Part shown: piece after piece, positions 7,374-15,959 of the stretch | Position numbering within the stretch: position 1 is the stretch's first letter | Layout: each line of letters begins with the position of its first letter | NCBI GenBank assembly: GCA_947176895.1 | Contig: CAMWSK010000008.1 | Location: 1-64,000, forward strand | DNA from: an uncultured Prevotellaceae bacterium | GTDB taxonomy: Bacteria > Bacteroidota > Bacteroidia > Bacteroidales > Bacteroidaceae | DNA length: 64,000 nucleotides | Direction: 5' to 3' | The notes under the pieces: model-generated | The model's input: the letters and a program-made list of their open reading frames with translations, nothing else | Databases searched by the model: none | Told to the model about the DNA's origin: nothing | Program-made: the position numbers and the translations under genes

Positions 7374-7969
7374 ATGAAAGAAAAACTAAAAATGTTCCTG
7401 CTCCTGGTATTGCCGGTGGGCACTGCCTATTCTCAAGAATGTAAGGTTCTGGAGAGAGAGTCCTATAGTGAGCCATTGTTCTCTCTTTCGCGTTTTTCAA
7501 AAAATGTTCTGAGCAAAAGAAAATGGCGAATGCCACATGGGATTTTGTATTGGAACAAGAAAACGAAAGAAAGGCGTTTGTGCAACATCATCCGGTGGAG
7601 GCTTCATTTGAAGTGGTGGCGGATCCTGATTCCGTCTACGATTGCAGTACACGGAGATACAGTATCTCGCAGGACGATTTCTCAATGAATTATGCTATCT
7701 ATGCCAACTCAGACGAGTTGAGTATTCGTCTGGGGGATATTACCTATGGAATATCAACGATAGATGGCGGTAGTGATGTTCATCTGGGGCAGTTATGTCA
7801 AAGGTTCCGTGACCGTAACGGCAGTGAGACTCTTGTTCTGACGGTCATAGACGATATGATTTTAAAAGAGAAGACGTCTCCCGGGAAAACAGAAAAGGGC
7901 AAGAGTTTAATCCTGAAACGTGGCAGCTCATTTGCCGTTACGGTTAACTATCTTGCAGATTTGAAGTGA
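7374..7969 (+). pseudogene. DUF3244-neighbour-type small exported protein, apparent frameshift
   Basis: The first frame from ATG 7374 gives a signal peptide (MKEKLKMFLLLVLPVGTAYS) followed by ~20 sensible residues. It then becomes Arg/Trp/Lys-rich and ends at 7688. A second frame, open from 7472 to 7969, gives ordinary protein sequence (MANATWDFVLEQENE..., SIRLGDITYGISTIDGG, SFAVTVNYLADLK). A single missing A in the run at 7499-7504 would join them into one ~198-residue exported protein. Its N-terminus and 5' region match those of the intact gene at 46141; the remainder is unrecognised. Independent translation from ATG 7523 is possible but leaves no export signal. Confidence 0.55.
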
Positions 7970-7974
7970 GAAAA

Positions 7975-8005
7975 GTCCGCGGAGAGGTTTCTCCTCCTTG
8001 CGGAC
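7975..8005 (+). terminator. Probable intrinsic terminator
   Basis: GTCCGC (7975-7980) pairs with GCGGAC (8000-8005) and the inner GAGAGG with CTCCTC, giving a stable hairpin 6 bp after the stop at 7969. The following T-tract is weak. Confidence 0.5.
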
Positions 8006-8012
8006 TAATGGC

Positions 8013-8048
8013 CGTTTCGGGCTATTCCGATTTCATCGAACTCGCGTT
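8013..8048 (-). repeat. 36-bp terminal-type repeat, right member of an inverted pair
   Basis: The reverse complement begins AACGCGAGTTCGATGAAATC and matches 3774-3809 at 33 of 36 positions, in inverted orientation. Confidence 0.7.
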
Positions 8049-8136
8049 AATATAAAATTGTGTGTTTGTAAGGAGGCTTCGGTCTCCTTCTTACCCCTTT
8101 CTTGTTATGGAACGGAAGAAATTCCGTGATAAAATC

Positions 8137-8166
8137 TTGCTTTTTCGCTGATAATCCTTACCTTTG
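8137..8166 (+). promoter_or_regulatory. Promoter for tRNA-Arg (and possibly korAB)
   Basis: TTG at 8137-8139 and TACCTTTG at 8159-8166, spacing 19 nt, 28 nt upstream of the tRNA 5' end. No other promoter is visible before korA, whose start is 28 nt after the tRNA. Confidence 0.6.
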
Positions 8167-8193
8167 TACCTCGTATTCTGTACAGAACGACGA

Positions 8194-8265
8194 GCCCCTG
8201 TAGTTAAATGGATAGAACGGAGGTTTCCTAAACCTTTGATCCGGGTTCGATTCCCGGCGGGGGTA
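8194..8265 (+). tRNA. tRNA-Arg (anticodon CCU)
   Basis: A 72-nt cloverleaf. Acceptor GCCCCTG pairs with CGGGGGT (first pair G-U); the anticodon arm GAGGT/ACCTT carries loop TTCCTAA with anticodon CCT; the T arm is CCGGG-TTCGATT-CCCGG. The discriminator base is A at 8265. CCA is not encoded. Confidence 0.9.
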
Positions 8266-8292
8266 CTTTTGAATTTATAAGTACAAAAATAC

Positions 8293-10134
8293 ATGAAGGA
8301 GTCCTTAGATATTAAGGAGTTGGACCACGTAGTGGTGCGCTTCTCCGGCGATTCGGGCGATGGAATGCAATTGGCAGGAAATATTTTCTCTACGATTTCC
8401 GCCACGGTGGGAAACAGTATCAGCACGTTTCCCGATTACCCGGCCGACATCCGCGCCCCGCAAGGTTCGCTGACCGGCGTCAGCGGTTTCCAGGTACACA
8501 TCGGTTCTGAAATGGTCTACACGCCCGGTGACGAGTGTGATGTGCTGGTGGCGATGAACGCAGCCGCGCTGAAGACCCAATACCGCTATGCCAAGCCCGG
8601 TGCGGCCATTATCATCGACACGGACAGTTTCGCGGCGAAGGACCTGGAAAAGGCGGCTTTCCAAACGGAAGACTATCTGGGCGAGATGGGCATCGACCCC
8701 GATCGCGTGATTGCCTGCCCCCTGACCACCATGGTGAAGGATTGTCTGAAAGACTCGGGTATGGACATCAAGAGCATCAACAAGTGCCGCAACATGTTTG
8801 CCTTGGGACTGGTGTGCTGGCTCTTCGACCGCGACCTGGACATCGCCTTCAATTTCCTGCGCGAGAAGTTCGCCAAGAAGCCTGCCATAGCCGAGGCCAA
8901 CGTGAAGGTGGTGCAGGCGGGTTACGATTACGGGCACAACACCCACAGCTCGGTGGCCAACGTCTATCGCGTGGAGACCCGGAACAAGGTGGCCGGCCGA
9001 TACATGGACATCACCGGAAACAAGGCCACGGCCTACGGCTTCATCGCCGCAGCCGAGAAGGCCGGTCTGAAACTCTATCTGGGCAGTTACCCCATCACCC
9101 CCGCCACCGACGTGCTGCATGAGTTGAGCAAGCACAAGAGCCTGGGCGTGGTGACCGTGCAGTGCGAGGACGAGATTGCTGGTTGCGCCAGCGCCTTAGG
9201 TGCTTCGTTTGCAGGCGCATTGGCCTGCACCAGCACCAGCGGTCCCGGCATCTGTCTGAAGAGTGAGGCCATGAACCTGGGTGTCATCATGGAATTGCCC
9301 CTCGTGGTGCTCGATGTGCAGCGCGGAGGGCCCGCAACGGGTCTGCCCACCAAGAGCGAGCAGACCGACCTGCTGCAGGTGCTCTTCGGCCGCAACGGCG
9401 AGAGTCCCATGCCCGTGATTGCCGCACAAAGTCCCACCGATTGCTTCGATGCGGCTTACGAGGCCTGCAAGATGGCGCTGGAGCACATGACCCCCGTGGT
9501 GCTGATGACCGATGCTTATGTGGCTAACGGAAGCGGAGCCTTCCGTCTGCCCGACCTGAATGCCTATCCCGCCATCAATCCCCCCTACGTACCCGGGGAA
9601 CTGAAAGGTAGCTGGACACCTTATATGAGAGCCGAGAACGGTTCCCGCTATTGGGCTGTACCCGGTCGTGAAGGTTTCGAACATATCTTGGGCGGACTGG
9701 AAAAAGACGACAAGACGGGTGCCATCAGTACGAACCCTGAGAACCACGACCTGATGACGCGCAAGCGTGCCCAAAAGATTCGGAATATTCCCGTGCCCGA
9801 CCTGGAGGTGCTGGGCGACAAGGATGATGCCGACCTGCTCATCGTGGGGTGGGGTGGCACGTATGGCCATCTGCACGCCGCCATGGACGAGTTGCGCAAG
9901 GCGGGCAAGAAGGTGGCCATGGCCCACTTCCGCCACATCAACCCTCTGCCTGCCAACACCCCCGATGTGTTAAGAAAATATCCCAAAGTGGTGGTGGCTG
10001 AGCAGAACATGGGCCAGCTGGCAGGCTGGTTGCGCATGAAGGTGGACGGCTTCTGCCCCGTGCAATACAATGAGGTAAAGGGCCAGCCCTTCAAGGTGAA
10101 GGAACTGGTGGACGAGTTCCTGAAGCTGATTTGA
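8293..10134 (+). CDS. korA: 2-oxoacid:ferredoxin oxidoreductase, alpha subunit (gamma-alpha fusion)
   Basis: A 613-residue subunit. The N-terminal ~190 residues form the gamma domain (VVRFSGDSGDGMQLAGNIFS). The pyrimidine-binding and transketolase-C-like alpha domains follow (LGSYPITPATDVLHEL, CTSTSGPGICLKSEA, PLVVLDVQRGGPATGLPTKS). With the beta subunit encoded 40 bp downstream it oxidatively decarboxylates a 2-oxoacid, most likely 2-oxoglutarate, to the acyl-CoA while reducing ferredoxin in the cytoplasm. This supports the incomplete or reductive TCA cycle of anaerobic Bacteroidales. Fusion length and gene order are typical for the phylum; substrate is inferred from family. korC/korD-type subunits are not present here. 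Confidence 0.92.
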   Translation: MKESLDIKELDHVVVRFSGDSGDGMQLAGNIFSTISATVGNSISTFPDYPADIRAPQGSLTGVSGFQVHIGSEMVYTPGDECDVLVAMNAAALKTQYRYAKPGAAIIIDTDSFAAKDLEKAAFQTEDYLGEMGIDPDRVIACPLTTMVKDCLKDSGMDIKSINKCRNMFALGLVCWLFDRDLDIAFNFLREKFAKKPAIAEANVKVVQAGYDYGHNTHSSVANVYRVETRNKVAGRYMDITGNKATAYGFIAAAEKAGLKLYLGSYPITPATDVLHELSKHKSLGVVTVQCEDEIAGCASALGASFAGALACTSTSGPGICLKSEAMNLGVIMELPLVVLDVQRGGPATGLPTKSEQTDLLQVLFGRNGESPMPVIAAQSPTDCFDAAYEACKMALEHMTPVVLMTDAYVANGSGAFRLPDLNAYPAINPPYVPGELKGSWTPYMRAENGSRYWAVPGREGFEHILGGLEKDDKTGAISTNPENHDLMTRKRAQKIRNIPVPDLEVLGDKDDADLLIVGWGGTYGHLHAAMDELRKAGKKVAMAHFRHINPLPANTPDVLRKYPKVVVAEQNMGQLAGWLRMKVDGFCPVQYNEVKGQPFKVKELVDEFLKLI

Positions 10135-10174
10135 ACGGTTCAGCGAGTCAACGAATCAAACATTACGAAGAAAA

Positions 10175-11173
10175 ATGAACGCACAAGACTATAAAAAAGG
10201 TCAGCCCCGCTGGTGTCCCGGCTGTGGCGACCACTTCTTCCTGGCTTCGCTGCACAAGGCTATGGCCGAGATAGGCGTTGCCCCTCATGATATCGCCGTC
10301 ATCAGCGGCATCGGCTGTTCGAGCCGTCTGCCCCACTATATGGCTACTTACGGCATGAACACCATACACGGACGCTCGGCAGCCATCGCCACGGGCGTCA
10401 AGGTTGCGAATCCCAATCTCACCGTATGGCAGGTGAGCGGCGACGGCGACGGGCTGGCTATCGGAGGAAACCACTTCATCCATGCCAACCGCCGCAACAT
10501 CAACCTGAACATGATTCTCTTGAACAACCGCATCTATGGTCTGACCAAGGGGCAATACAGCCCCACCAGCGAGCGCGGCTTTGTGTCGAAGAGCAGTCCT
10601 TACGGCACCGTGGAAGACCCTTTCTGCCCTGCCGAACTATGTTTCGGTGCGCGTGGCCACTTCTTTGCCCGTGCCGTGGCCACTGATGCTCCCGGGACCA
10701 TCGACATCTTGAAGGCTGCCTACAACCATAAGGGTGCGGCGGTGTGCGAGATTCTGCAGAATTGTGTCATCTTCAACAACGGCACGCACGATAACGTCTA
10801 TTCGGCAGCCGGTCGCAAGAAGAACGCCATCTATGTGAAGCACGGCCTGCCCTTGGTTTTCGGTGAGAACGATGAGTTCGGACTGGTGCGCGAAGGTTTC
10901 GGCCTGAAGGTCGTGGAAATTGGCAAGGACGGTTATACGATGGACGATATCCTGGTGCATGATGCCCATTGCGAGGACAACACCCTGCAAACCAAGCTTG
11001 CGCTGATGGGCAATGGCGACGGATTCCCTGTAGCCTTGGGCGTTATCCGCGATGTGGAGGCTCCCACCTATGACGATGCCGTGTATGAGCAGATTGAGGC
11101 GGTGAAGGCTCAGAAGAAGTATCATAACTTTGCCGAACTGTTGGAGACCAACGATATCTGGGAAGTGAAATAA
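10175..11173 (+). CDS. korB: 2-oxoacid:ferredoxin oxidoreductase, beta subunit (TPP-binding)
   Basis: A 332-residue thiamine-diphosphate subunit. Near the N-terminus, RWCPGCGDHFFLASLHKA is the conserved CPGCG segment of the KorB/PorB family. The TPP-binding GDGDG motif with downstream Asn residues appears as QVSGDGDGLAIGGNHFIHA (residues ~86-105), followed by LLNNRIYGLTKGQYSPTS. It pairs with the korA product to form the active oxidoreductase. The 40-bp gap and shared strand indicate an operon, and a strong hairpin at 11175-11238 ends the unit. Confidence 0.93.
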   Translation: MNAQDYKKGQPRWCPGCGDHFFLASLHKAMAEIGVAPHDIAVISGIGCSSRLPHYMATYGMNTIHGRSAAIATGVKVANPNLTVWQVSGDGDGLAIGGNHFIHANRRNINLNMILLNNRIYGLTKGQYSPTSERGFVSKSSPYGTVEDPFCPAELCFGARGHFFARAVATDAPGTIDILKAAYNHKGAAVCEILQNCVIFNNGTHDNVYSAAGRKKNAIYVKHGLPLVFGENDEFGLVREGFGLKVVEIGKDGYTMDDILVHDAHCEDNTLQTKLALMGNGDGFPVALGVIRDVEAPTYDDAVYEQIEAVKAQKKYHNFAELLETNDIWEVK

Positions 11174-11174
11174 T

Positions 11175-11238
11175 CATCTCACCCATAACGCAGAAGGAGC
11201 CGTTTTTCAGCGGCTCCTTCTGCGTTATGGGTGAGATG
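11175..11238. terminator. Long perfect hairpin between convergent genes
   Basis: A 28-bp perfect inverted repeat (arms 11175-11202 and 11211-11238) with an 8-nt T-rich loop, starting 2 bp after the korB stop. upp converges from the right. The stem is unusually long for an intrinsic terminator and lacks an immediate T-tract on the + side. Confidence 0.65.
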
Positions 11239-11264
11239 AGTGATAATCCTGCCTTTTTTAAGTA

Positions 11265-11335
11265 GGGACGTGTCTTTGGTGCGTTGAGCCCATGTTATGA
11301 TACATAAAGGCTTCAGCGTGTCAAAGACACGTCCC
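11265..11335. repeat. Compound palindromic intergenic element, copy 1
   Basis: A 71-bp element with terminal inverted arms starting GGGACGTGTCTTTG and ending CAAAGACACGTCCC. It lies between korB and the upp 3' end. The same element recurs at 51755-51822 with perfect arms. Confidence 0.75.
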
Positions 11336-11417
11336 AACTTTAAGGATGAATGGAGGTTTCGAACTTGATGAATTGGGTTTTATAACTACCCCTTTTTTAT
11401 TATATAGTGTCTTCCGT

Positions 11418-12080
11418 TTACAGTTTTTCGCCGAACGCTAAGTCGCCGGCATCACCCAGTCCGGGCACGATGTAGCTGTGTTCGTTGAGTTCGGGGTCGA
11501 TGACGGCACACCAGAGGGTGACGTCGTCGCGGTCGCCGTATACCTTCTTCAGATGCTCAACGCCCTGTTCGCTGGCAATAACGGCAGCGATATGGGTGTG
11601 GGCGGGCTTGCCTTTGGTGCAGAACGCCTCCAAGGCCAGCTCCATGCTCTCACCTGTGGCCAGCATAGGGTCCACAAGCATCAGGGTGCGTCCGTCCAGG
11701 CGTGGAGTGGCGATGTATTCGATGCGAACGTCTACCTGACTGCACTCCTTGTCCTTATAGTATCGGTAGGCCGAAACAAAAGCGTTGTCTGCACGATCAA
11801 ACACGTTCAGAAAGCCCGTGTGCAGGGGCAGGCCGGCACGGAACACGGTGGCCACGACCAGTGCGTTGTCGGGCGTGGAGGCTTTGGCTATGCCCAGGGG
11901 TGTTTGTACGTCCTTGGTGGAATAGGTGAGGCGCTGACTGACCTCGTAAGCCATCATCTGGCCGATGCGCTCAAGGTTATGGCGAAAACGCATGCGGTCA
12001 CCTTGTATGTTCACATCGCGCAACTCGGCCACGTATTGGTTCAGGATGGTGTTTCTTTGGCTTAAATTGATAATTTCCAT
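11418..12080 (-). CDS. upp: Uracil phosphoribosyltransferase
   Basis: A 220-residue cytoplasmic salvage enzyme converting uracil and PRPP to UMP. The PRPP-binding loop is seen as MLVDPMLATGESM (residues ~134-146). The family's RAGLPLHTGFL segment is near residue 82, and the C-terminal uracil-binding loop ends GLGDAGDLAFGEKL. Length is close to the usual ~210. The gene is transcribed alone, and its promoter is seen as CAAAGTTA on the + strand at 12127-12134, 47 bp upstream of the ATG. Confidence 0.95.
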   Translation of the reverse strand: MEIINLSQRNTILNQYVAELRDVNIQGDRMRFRHNLERIGQMMAYEVSQRLTYSTKDVQTPLGIAKASTPDNALVVATVFRAGLPLHTGFLNVFDRADNAFVSAYRYYKDKECSQVDVRIEYIATPRLDGRTLMLVDPMLATGESMELALEAFCTKGKPAHTHIAAVIASEQGVEHLKKVYGDRDDVTLWCAVIDPELNEHSYIVPGLGDAGDLAFGEKL

Positions 12081-12126
12081 GTGCTTTTTCTTGTGATTTA
12101 AGAAGAGTTGATATATCTGTTTACTG

Positions 12127-12134
12127 CAAAGTTA
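12127..12134 (-). promoter_or_regulatory. Promoter -7 element for upp
   Basis: The reverse complement reads TAACTTTG, matching TAnnTTTG, with an AT-rich upstream region. It lies 47 bp upstream of the upp start, back to back with the pckA promoter. Confidence 0.55.
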
Positions 12135-12197
12135 GAAAAAAGTGCGTTAAGAAACCATAAACTCCGATAAAAAGGACAGCTTTTTTGTTTTTCCCGC

Positions 12198-12229
12198 TTT
12201 GCAAATATCATGAAAAAGTTGTACTTTTG
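12198..12229 (+). promoter_or_regulatory. Promoter for pckA
   Basis: TTTG at 12198-12201 and TACTTTTG at 12222-12229 with 20-nt spacing: a full match to the Bacteroidetes sigma-ABfr consensus. The ~60-nt leader to the ATG at 12298 places transcription upstream of that start and argues against an earlier start codon. Confidence 0.75.
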
Positions 12230-12297
12230 CAGTGCCCGATAGAATGGGCTTTGGTATTAAGGTAAAAATATTAACTCATTATAAACCAACAAAGACA

Positions 12298-13899
12298 ATG
12301 GCAACATTAGATTTGACACAGTATGGCATCACCGGTAGCACCGTGATAGCCCACAACCCCTCTTACGAGCAGTTGTTCGCAGAAGAGACCAAGGCTGGTC
12401 TTGAGGGTTATGAGAAGGGGCAGAACACCGAACTCAACGCCGTGAACGTTATGACCGGCGTCTACACCGGTCGTTCTCCTAAGGATAAGTTCATTGTGAT
12501 GGACGAAAATTCCAAGGATACCGTATGGTGGACTTCTGATGACTATAAGAACGATAACAAACCTATTACCCAGGACGCTTGGGTTGCCCTGAAGGAGATC
12601 GCCAAGAAGGAGCTGTCTAACAAGAACCTGTATGTTGTGGACTGCTTCTGCGGTGCCAATGCTGACACCCGCATGGCAGTACGCTTCATCGTGGAGGTGG
12701 CATGGCAGGCTCACTTCGTGACCAACATGTTCATCCGTCCCACCGCAGAAGAGCTGGCTAACTTCGAGCCTAACTTCGTTGTGTACAACGCTTCCAAGGC
12801 TAAGGTTGAGAACTGGAAGGAGCTGGGTATCAACTCTGAGACTTGCGTAGCCTTCAACATCACCAGCCGCGAACAGGTAATCATCAACACTTGGTACGGT
12901 GGTGAGATGAAGAAGGGTATGTTCTCTATGATGAACTATTATCTTCCCCTCCAGGGTATCGCTTCCATGCACTGCTCTGCAAACTGCGACATGGACGGCA
13001 AGAACACCGCTATCTTCTTCGGTCTGTCCGGTACCGGTAAGACCACTTTGTCCACCGACCCCAAGCGTCGCCTGATTGGTGATGACGAGCACGGATGGGA
13101 CGACAACGGTATCTTCAACTTCGAGGGTGGTTGCTATGCCAAGGTTATCGGCCTTTCTAAGGAGAACGAGCCTGACATCTATGGTGCTATCAAGCGCGAT
13201 GCCCTGTTGGAGAACGTTATTGTTGACGCTAACGGCAAGATTGACTTCGATGATAAGAGCGCTACCGAGAACACTCGTGTAAGCTATCCCATCAACCACA
13301 TCAACAATATCCAGCCCGGTAGCTCTGCTCCTGCTGCCAAGAATGTGATTTTCTTGAGTGCTGACGCCTTTGGTGTATTGCCTCCTGTGAGCATTCTGAC
13401 TCCCGAGCAGACTCAGTACTACTTCCTGAGCGGTTTCACCGCCAAGTTGGCAGGTACCGAGCGTGGTATCACCGAGCCCACTCCCACTTTCAGCGCTTGC
13501 TTCGGTCAGGCTTTCTTGGAGCTGCACCCCACCAAGTACGCTGAGGAGTTGGTGAAGAAGATGAACGTATCCGGTGCTAAGGCATATTTGGTGAACACTG
13601 GTTGGAACGGTACCGGCAAGCGTATCTCAATTCCTGATACTCGTGGTATCATCGACGCTATTCTTGATGGCAGCATCCTGAAGGCTGAGACCAAGAAGAT
13701 TCCTTTGTTCGACTTCGAGGTTCCCACTTCTCTGCCCAAGGTGAACCCCGCCATCCTTGATCCTCGCGACACCTACGCTGATCCTGCTCAGTGGGAGGAG
13801 AAGGCTAAGGATTTGGCTGCCCGCTTCATCAAGAACTTTGCTAAGTACACCACCAACGAGGCCGGTAAGGCTCTGGTTGCTGCTGGTCCTCAGCTCTAA
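12298..13899 (+). CDS. pckA: Phosphoenolpyruvate carboxykinase (ATP)
   Basis: A 533-residue product. I chose the ATG at 12298 ([15 protein letters not shown]); a longer reading from 12232 would begin inside the likely transcription start region. The kinase-1a P-loop [11 protein letters not shown], the metal/PEP segment [10 protein letters not shown], and [13 protein letters not shown] are all present, and length is normal. It interconverts oxaloacetate + ATP and PEP + CO2 + ADP in the cytoplasm. In Bacteroidales it mainly runs in the carboxylating direction, feeding succinate and propionate fermentation. Codon use is strongly biased to a small set of codons (GGT, AAC, AAG, CGT), a sign of very high expression. 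A terminator follows 40 bp after the stop. Confidence 0.96.
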   Translation: MATLDLTQYGITGSTVIAHNPSYEQLFAEETKAGLEGYEKGQNTELNAVNVMTGVYTGRSPKDKFIVMDENSKDTVWWTSDDYKNDNKPITQDAWVALKEIAKKELSNKNLYVVDCFCGANADTRMAVRFIVEVAWQAHFVTNMFIRPTAEELANFEPNFVVYNASKAKVENWKELGINSETCVAFNITSREQVIINTWYGGEMKKGMFSMMNYYLPLQGIASMHCSANCDMDGKNTAIFFGLSGTGKTTLSTDPKRRLIGDDEHGWDDNGIFNFEGGCYAKVIGLSKENEPDIYGAIKRDALLENVIVDANGKIDFDDKSATENTRVSYPINHINNIQPGSSAPAAKNVIFLSADAFGVLPPVSILTPEQTQYYFLSGFTAKLAGTERGITEPTPTFSACFGQAFLELHPTKYAEELVKKMNVSGAKAYLVNTGWNGTGKRISIPDTRGIIDAILDGSILKAETKKIPLFDFEVPTSLPKVNPAILDPRDTYADPAQWEEKAKDLAARFIKNFAKYTTNEAGKALVAAGPQL

Positions 13900-13939
13900 T
13901 CTGACGAATGTTCGCCGCTCAATGAGCGGGAAACATCAT

Positions 13940-13980
13940 AAAGAAAACGGACAACTCCATCGGAGTTGTCCGTTTTCTTT
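13940..13980 (+). terminator. Intrinsic terminator of pckA
   Basis: A 19-bp stem, AAAGAAAACGGACAACTCC pairing with its complement ending at 13980, with a 3-nt loop. A/T-rich flanks make it able to act in both directions. Confidence 0.8.
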
Positions 13981-14025
13981 ATCTTAATATGCAGAATAAT
14001 TTACGGCAGAGAGGCTGTGTCAAAA

Positions 14026-14073
14026 TGAACTGCACTCCAAAAGTTTTGTGTCCAACTTTTCGGGTGCAGTTCA
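14026..14073. repeat. Short imperfect inverted repeat, possible IS or MITE end pair
   Basis: TGAACTGCACTCCAAAAGTT (14026-14045) pairs with 14054-14073 with two mismatches, separated by 8 nt. It is preceded by GAGGCTGTGTCAAAA, a sequence type often seen at IS ends in Bacteroidetes. No transposase is nearby. Confidence 0.45.
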
Positions 14074-14150
14074 AAAACTTAATTAGGGCATAGCCTTTTT
14101 GCCGTAAGTGGAATGAAAAATGAAAGATAAGATGGGCTGTGGGATGGGCT

Positions 14151-15176
14151 CTATAAGTTGCTGATGAGTTCGTCCACTTCCTTTTCCGTGGTTGCCCAAC
14201 CGGTGACGAAGCGGACGATGGTTTCGGTTTCTCCGCGCGGTCCCCATAATTCAAAGGAGGCGAAGGCGGAAAGACGGTCAAGTTCGGCATTGGGAAGCAC
14301 GAAGAACTGCTGATTGGTGGGCGAGTCGATGTGCAGTCTGTGACCACGCTCTACGAAGGCCGCTTTTAGCTTCATCGCCATCTCTACAGCGTGGCGGGCG
14401 ATACGCAGATAAAGATTGTCGGTGAACAGCGTGGCGAACTGAACACCAAGCAGGCGTCCCTTGGCCAGCAACGCGCCGTGTTGCTTGATGAGCGGGAAGA
14501 AATGAGGCAGAAGTGTGGGGTTTGTCACCACCACAGCCTCACCGAATAATGCTCCCACCTTTGTGCCGCCAATATAGAACACATCACATAGCCGCGCAAC
14601 GTCACACAATGTCACGTCTGTTCCTTTGGCTGCCAGGCCGTAGCCCAAACGTGCCCCATCCATATACAAAGGAATTTTCGCCTTGTGGCAGACATCGTGC
14701 AAGGCTTCCAGTTCGGACAGCGTGTAGAGTGTGCCATATTCCGTGGGGTGAGAGATGTAGAGCATACCTGGCGCAACCATGTGCTGATAGGTATCGTCGG
14801 CGTAGAAACTTTCTATATATTGAGCCACGTCAACGGCGGACACCTTGCCATCGTGGCCGGGCAGCACAAGCACTTTGTGGCCAGAAGCCTCGATGGCTCC
14901 CGACTCATGCACGTTGATGTGTGCCGAATCTGCGGCCAATACACCCTCATGCCGAGCCAGCAGCCCGTCAATTACCGTGGCGTTGGTCTGTGTTCCGCCC
15001 ACCAGCAGATGTACTTCCGCATTGGGACATCCGCAGGCCTCGCGTATGAGTTGTTTTGCCTGACGTGTGTATGGGTCTGTCCCATAGCCCGGGGTCAGTT
15101 CCATGTTCGTTTCTACCAGTCGTCTCATCACTTCCGGGTGTGCGCCGGCCATATAGTCGCAGTCAAAATGTGTCAT
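14151..15176 (-). CDS. ltaE: Low-specificity threonine aldolase (PLP-dependent)
   Basis: A 341-residue fold-type I PLP enzyme of the beta-eliminating lyase/threonine aldolase family. The N-terminal MTHFDCDYMAGAHPEVMRRL, the cofactor contact segment VGGTQTNAT, PLYMDGARLGYGL with the Asp that contacts the PLP nitrogen, and the Schiff-base lysine in YIGGTKVGALFGEA (~residue 204) are all visible. It cleaves L-threonine or L-allo-threonine to glycine and acetaldehyde, or beta-hydroxy analogues. It is monocistronic and converges on pckA. Exact stereopreference cannot be told from sequence. Confidence 0.88.
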   Translation of the reverse strand: MTHFDCDYMAGAHPEVMRRLVETNMELTPGYGTDPYTRQAKQLIREACGCPNAEVHLLVGGTQTNATVIDGLLARHEGVLAADSAHINVHESGAIEASGHKVLVLPGHDGKVSAVDVAQYIESFYADDTYQHMVAPGMLYISHPTEYGTLYTLSELEALHDVCHKAKIPLYMDGARLGYGLAAKGTDVTLCDVARLCDVFYIGGTKVGALFGEAVVVTNPTLLPHFFPLIKQHGALLAKGRLLGVQFATLFTDNLYLRIARHAVEMAMKLKAAFVERGHRLHIDSPTNQQFFVLPNAELDRLSAFASFELWGPRGETETIVRFVTGWATTEKEVDELISNL

Positions 15177-15681
15177 AGCATGGTTTTATCTTACACGAAA
15201 ATACGAAAAAACTTTTATTGTCCGCTCTTTCCGTAAGGATATTTAAAACAGTCTTTTCGGGTATAATCCGTTTACGCTAAATCATATTGGTCAGACAAAC
15301 TTTTCTCTGTATTTCTTTTTTCTCTCTCATTTTTTTGCTATTATTGCAGAGATTTTCCTTAATCGTATCTAAATTGGAAGGTGTCCCTCCCCAGTGAGAC
15401 TCCGGACAGTAAGGGTTCGATTGAAGTCCACGCCGAGCTGAGACATGCGATGGCAACATCAAATGTGGAGGCGGGTATTGGGCGGGAATCGCCATATTAA
15501 TGGAAAGGCGTTTGCAAGCGCTTCTCTTTCTACACTCCAAACTTCGAACACTTGGATTATTCAGTGGAAAGACAGGCAACAGCAGATGTCCCGGGATGTG
15601 ATAATTCGCATTCCTTTATGTGATGGCAACGACTATCATCCCAAGAAGGGGTGTATGTTGTTGGGTATTTGCATTTAGGTG
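15177..15681. other. Non-coding stretch between the aldolase gene and the RNA candidate
   Basis: No ORF with credible composition. The short frames at 15277-15579 (-) and 15445-15678 (+) have no recognisable domain or start context. The segment includes the divergent leader of the aldolase gene, T-rich tracts at 15300-15360, and otherwise unassigned sequence. Confidence 0.5.
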
Positions 15682-15800
15682 TGCATATCATATTCGGCGT
15701 GGGCTTCGGCGTTGCTTATCTTACTGAATAGGCAAGTTCGAAGGCCCGGAGTGTGAGATAAGCAATTGTACGGATCTCACGCTTCTTTTGTTTTTGTGGG
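15682..15800 (+). ncRNA. Candidate structured RNA, 6S-like rod with central bubble
   Basis: Nested pairings give a long rod: GCGTGGG (15697-15703) pairs with CTCACGC (15776-15782), and GTTGCTTATCTTA (15711-15723) pairs with TGAGATAAGCAAT (15754-15766). An asymmetric internal loop of 7 and 9 nt separates them, and the apical part is a 30-nt G-rich loop. A closed rod with a mid-length bubble is the hallmark of 6S RNA, which in Bacteroidetes is the 6S-Flavo class. Ends, strand and identity are uncertain. Sequence from 15783 to 15959 is T/A-rich leader without other features. Confidence 0.35.
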
Positions 15801-15959
15801 TAAAAGAAAATAATCATTTCTTATAGGAGGTCGTAAGAGCAAAATCGGGGTTAGGAAGCTCATGTATGACCATGTATTGCAACGATTATTTACTTTCCGG
15901 AGTAGTCCGTTCCGCTGTCTTCACATTCATTTCTTGTATAAGGCTTAAATATTAACGAT

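Noticed and set aside
8305-9135. Minus-strand ORFs opposite korA (also 9196-9936)
   Set aside because: Shadows of korA, which has full-length family matches in the other frame.
12307-13527. 406-codon minus-strand ORF opposite pckA
   Set aside because: Produced by the extreme codon bias of pckA; no protein-like features.
15445-15678. 77-codon ORF in the gene-free gap
   Set aside because: No domain, signal or plausible composition; overlaps the RNA candidate's 5' flank.
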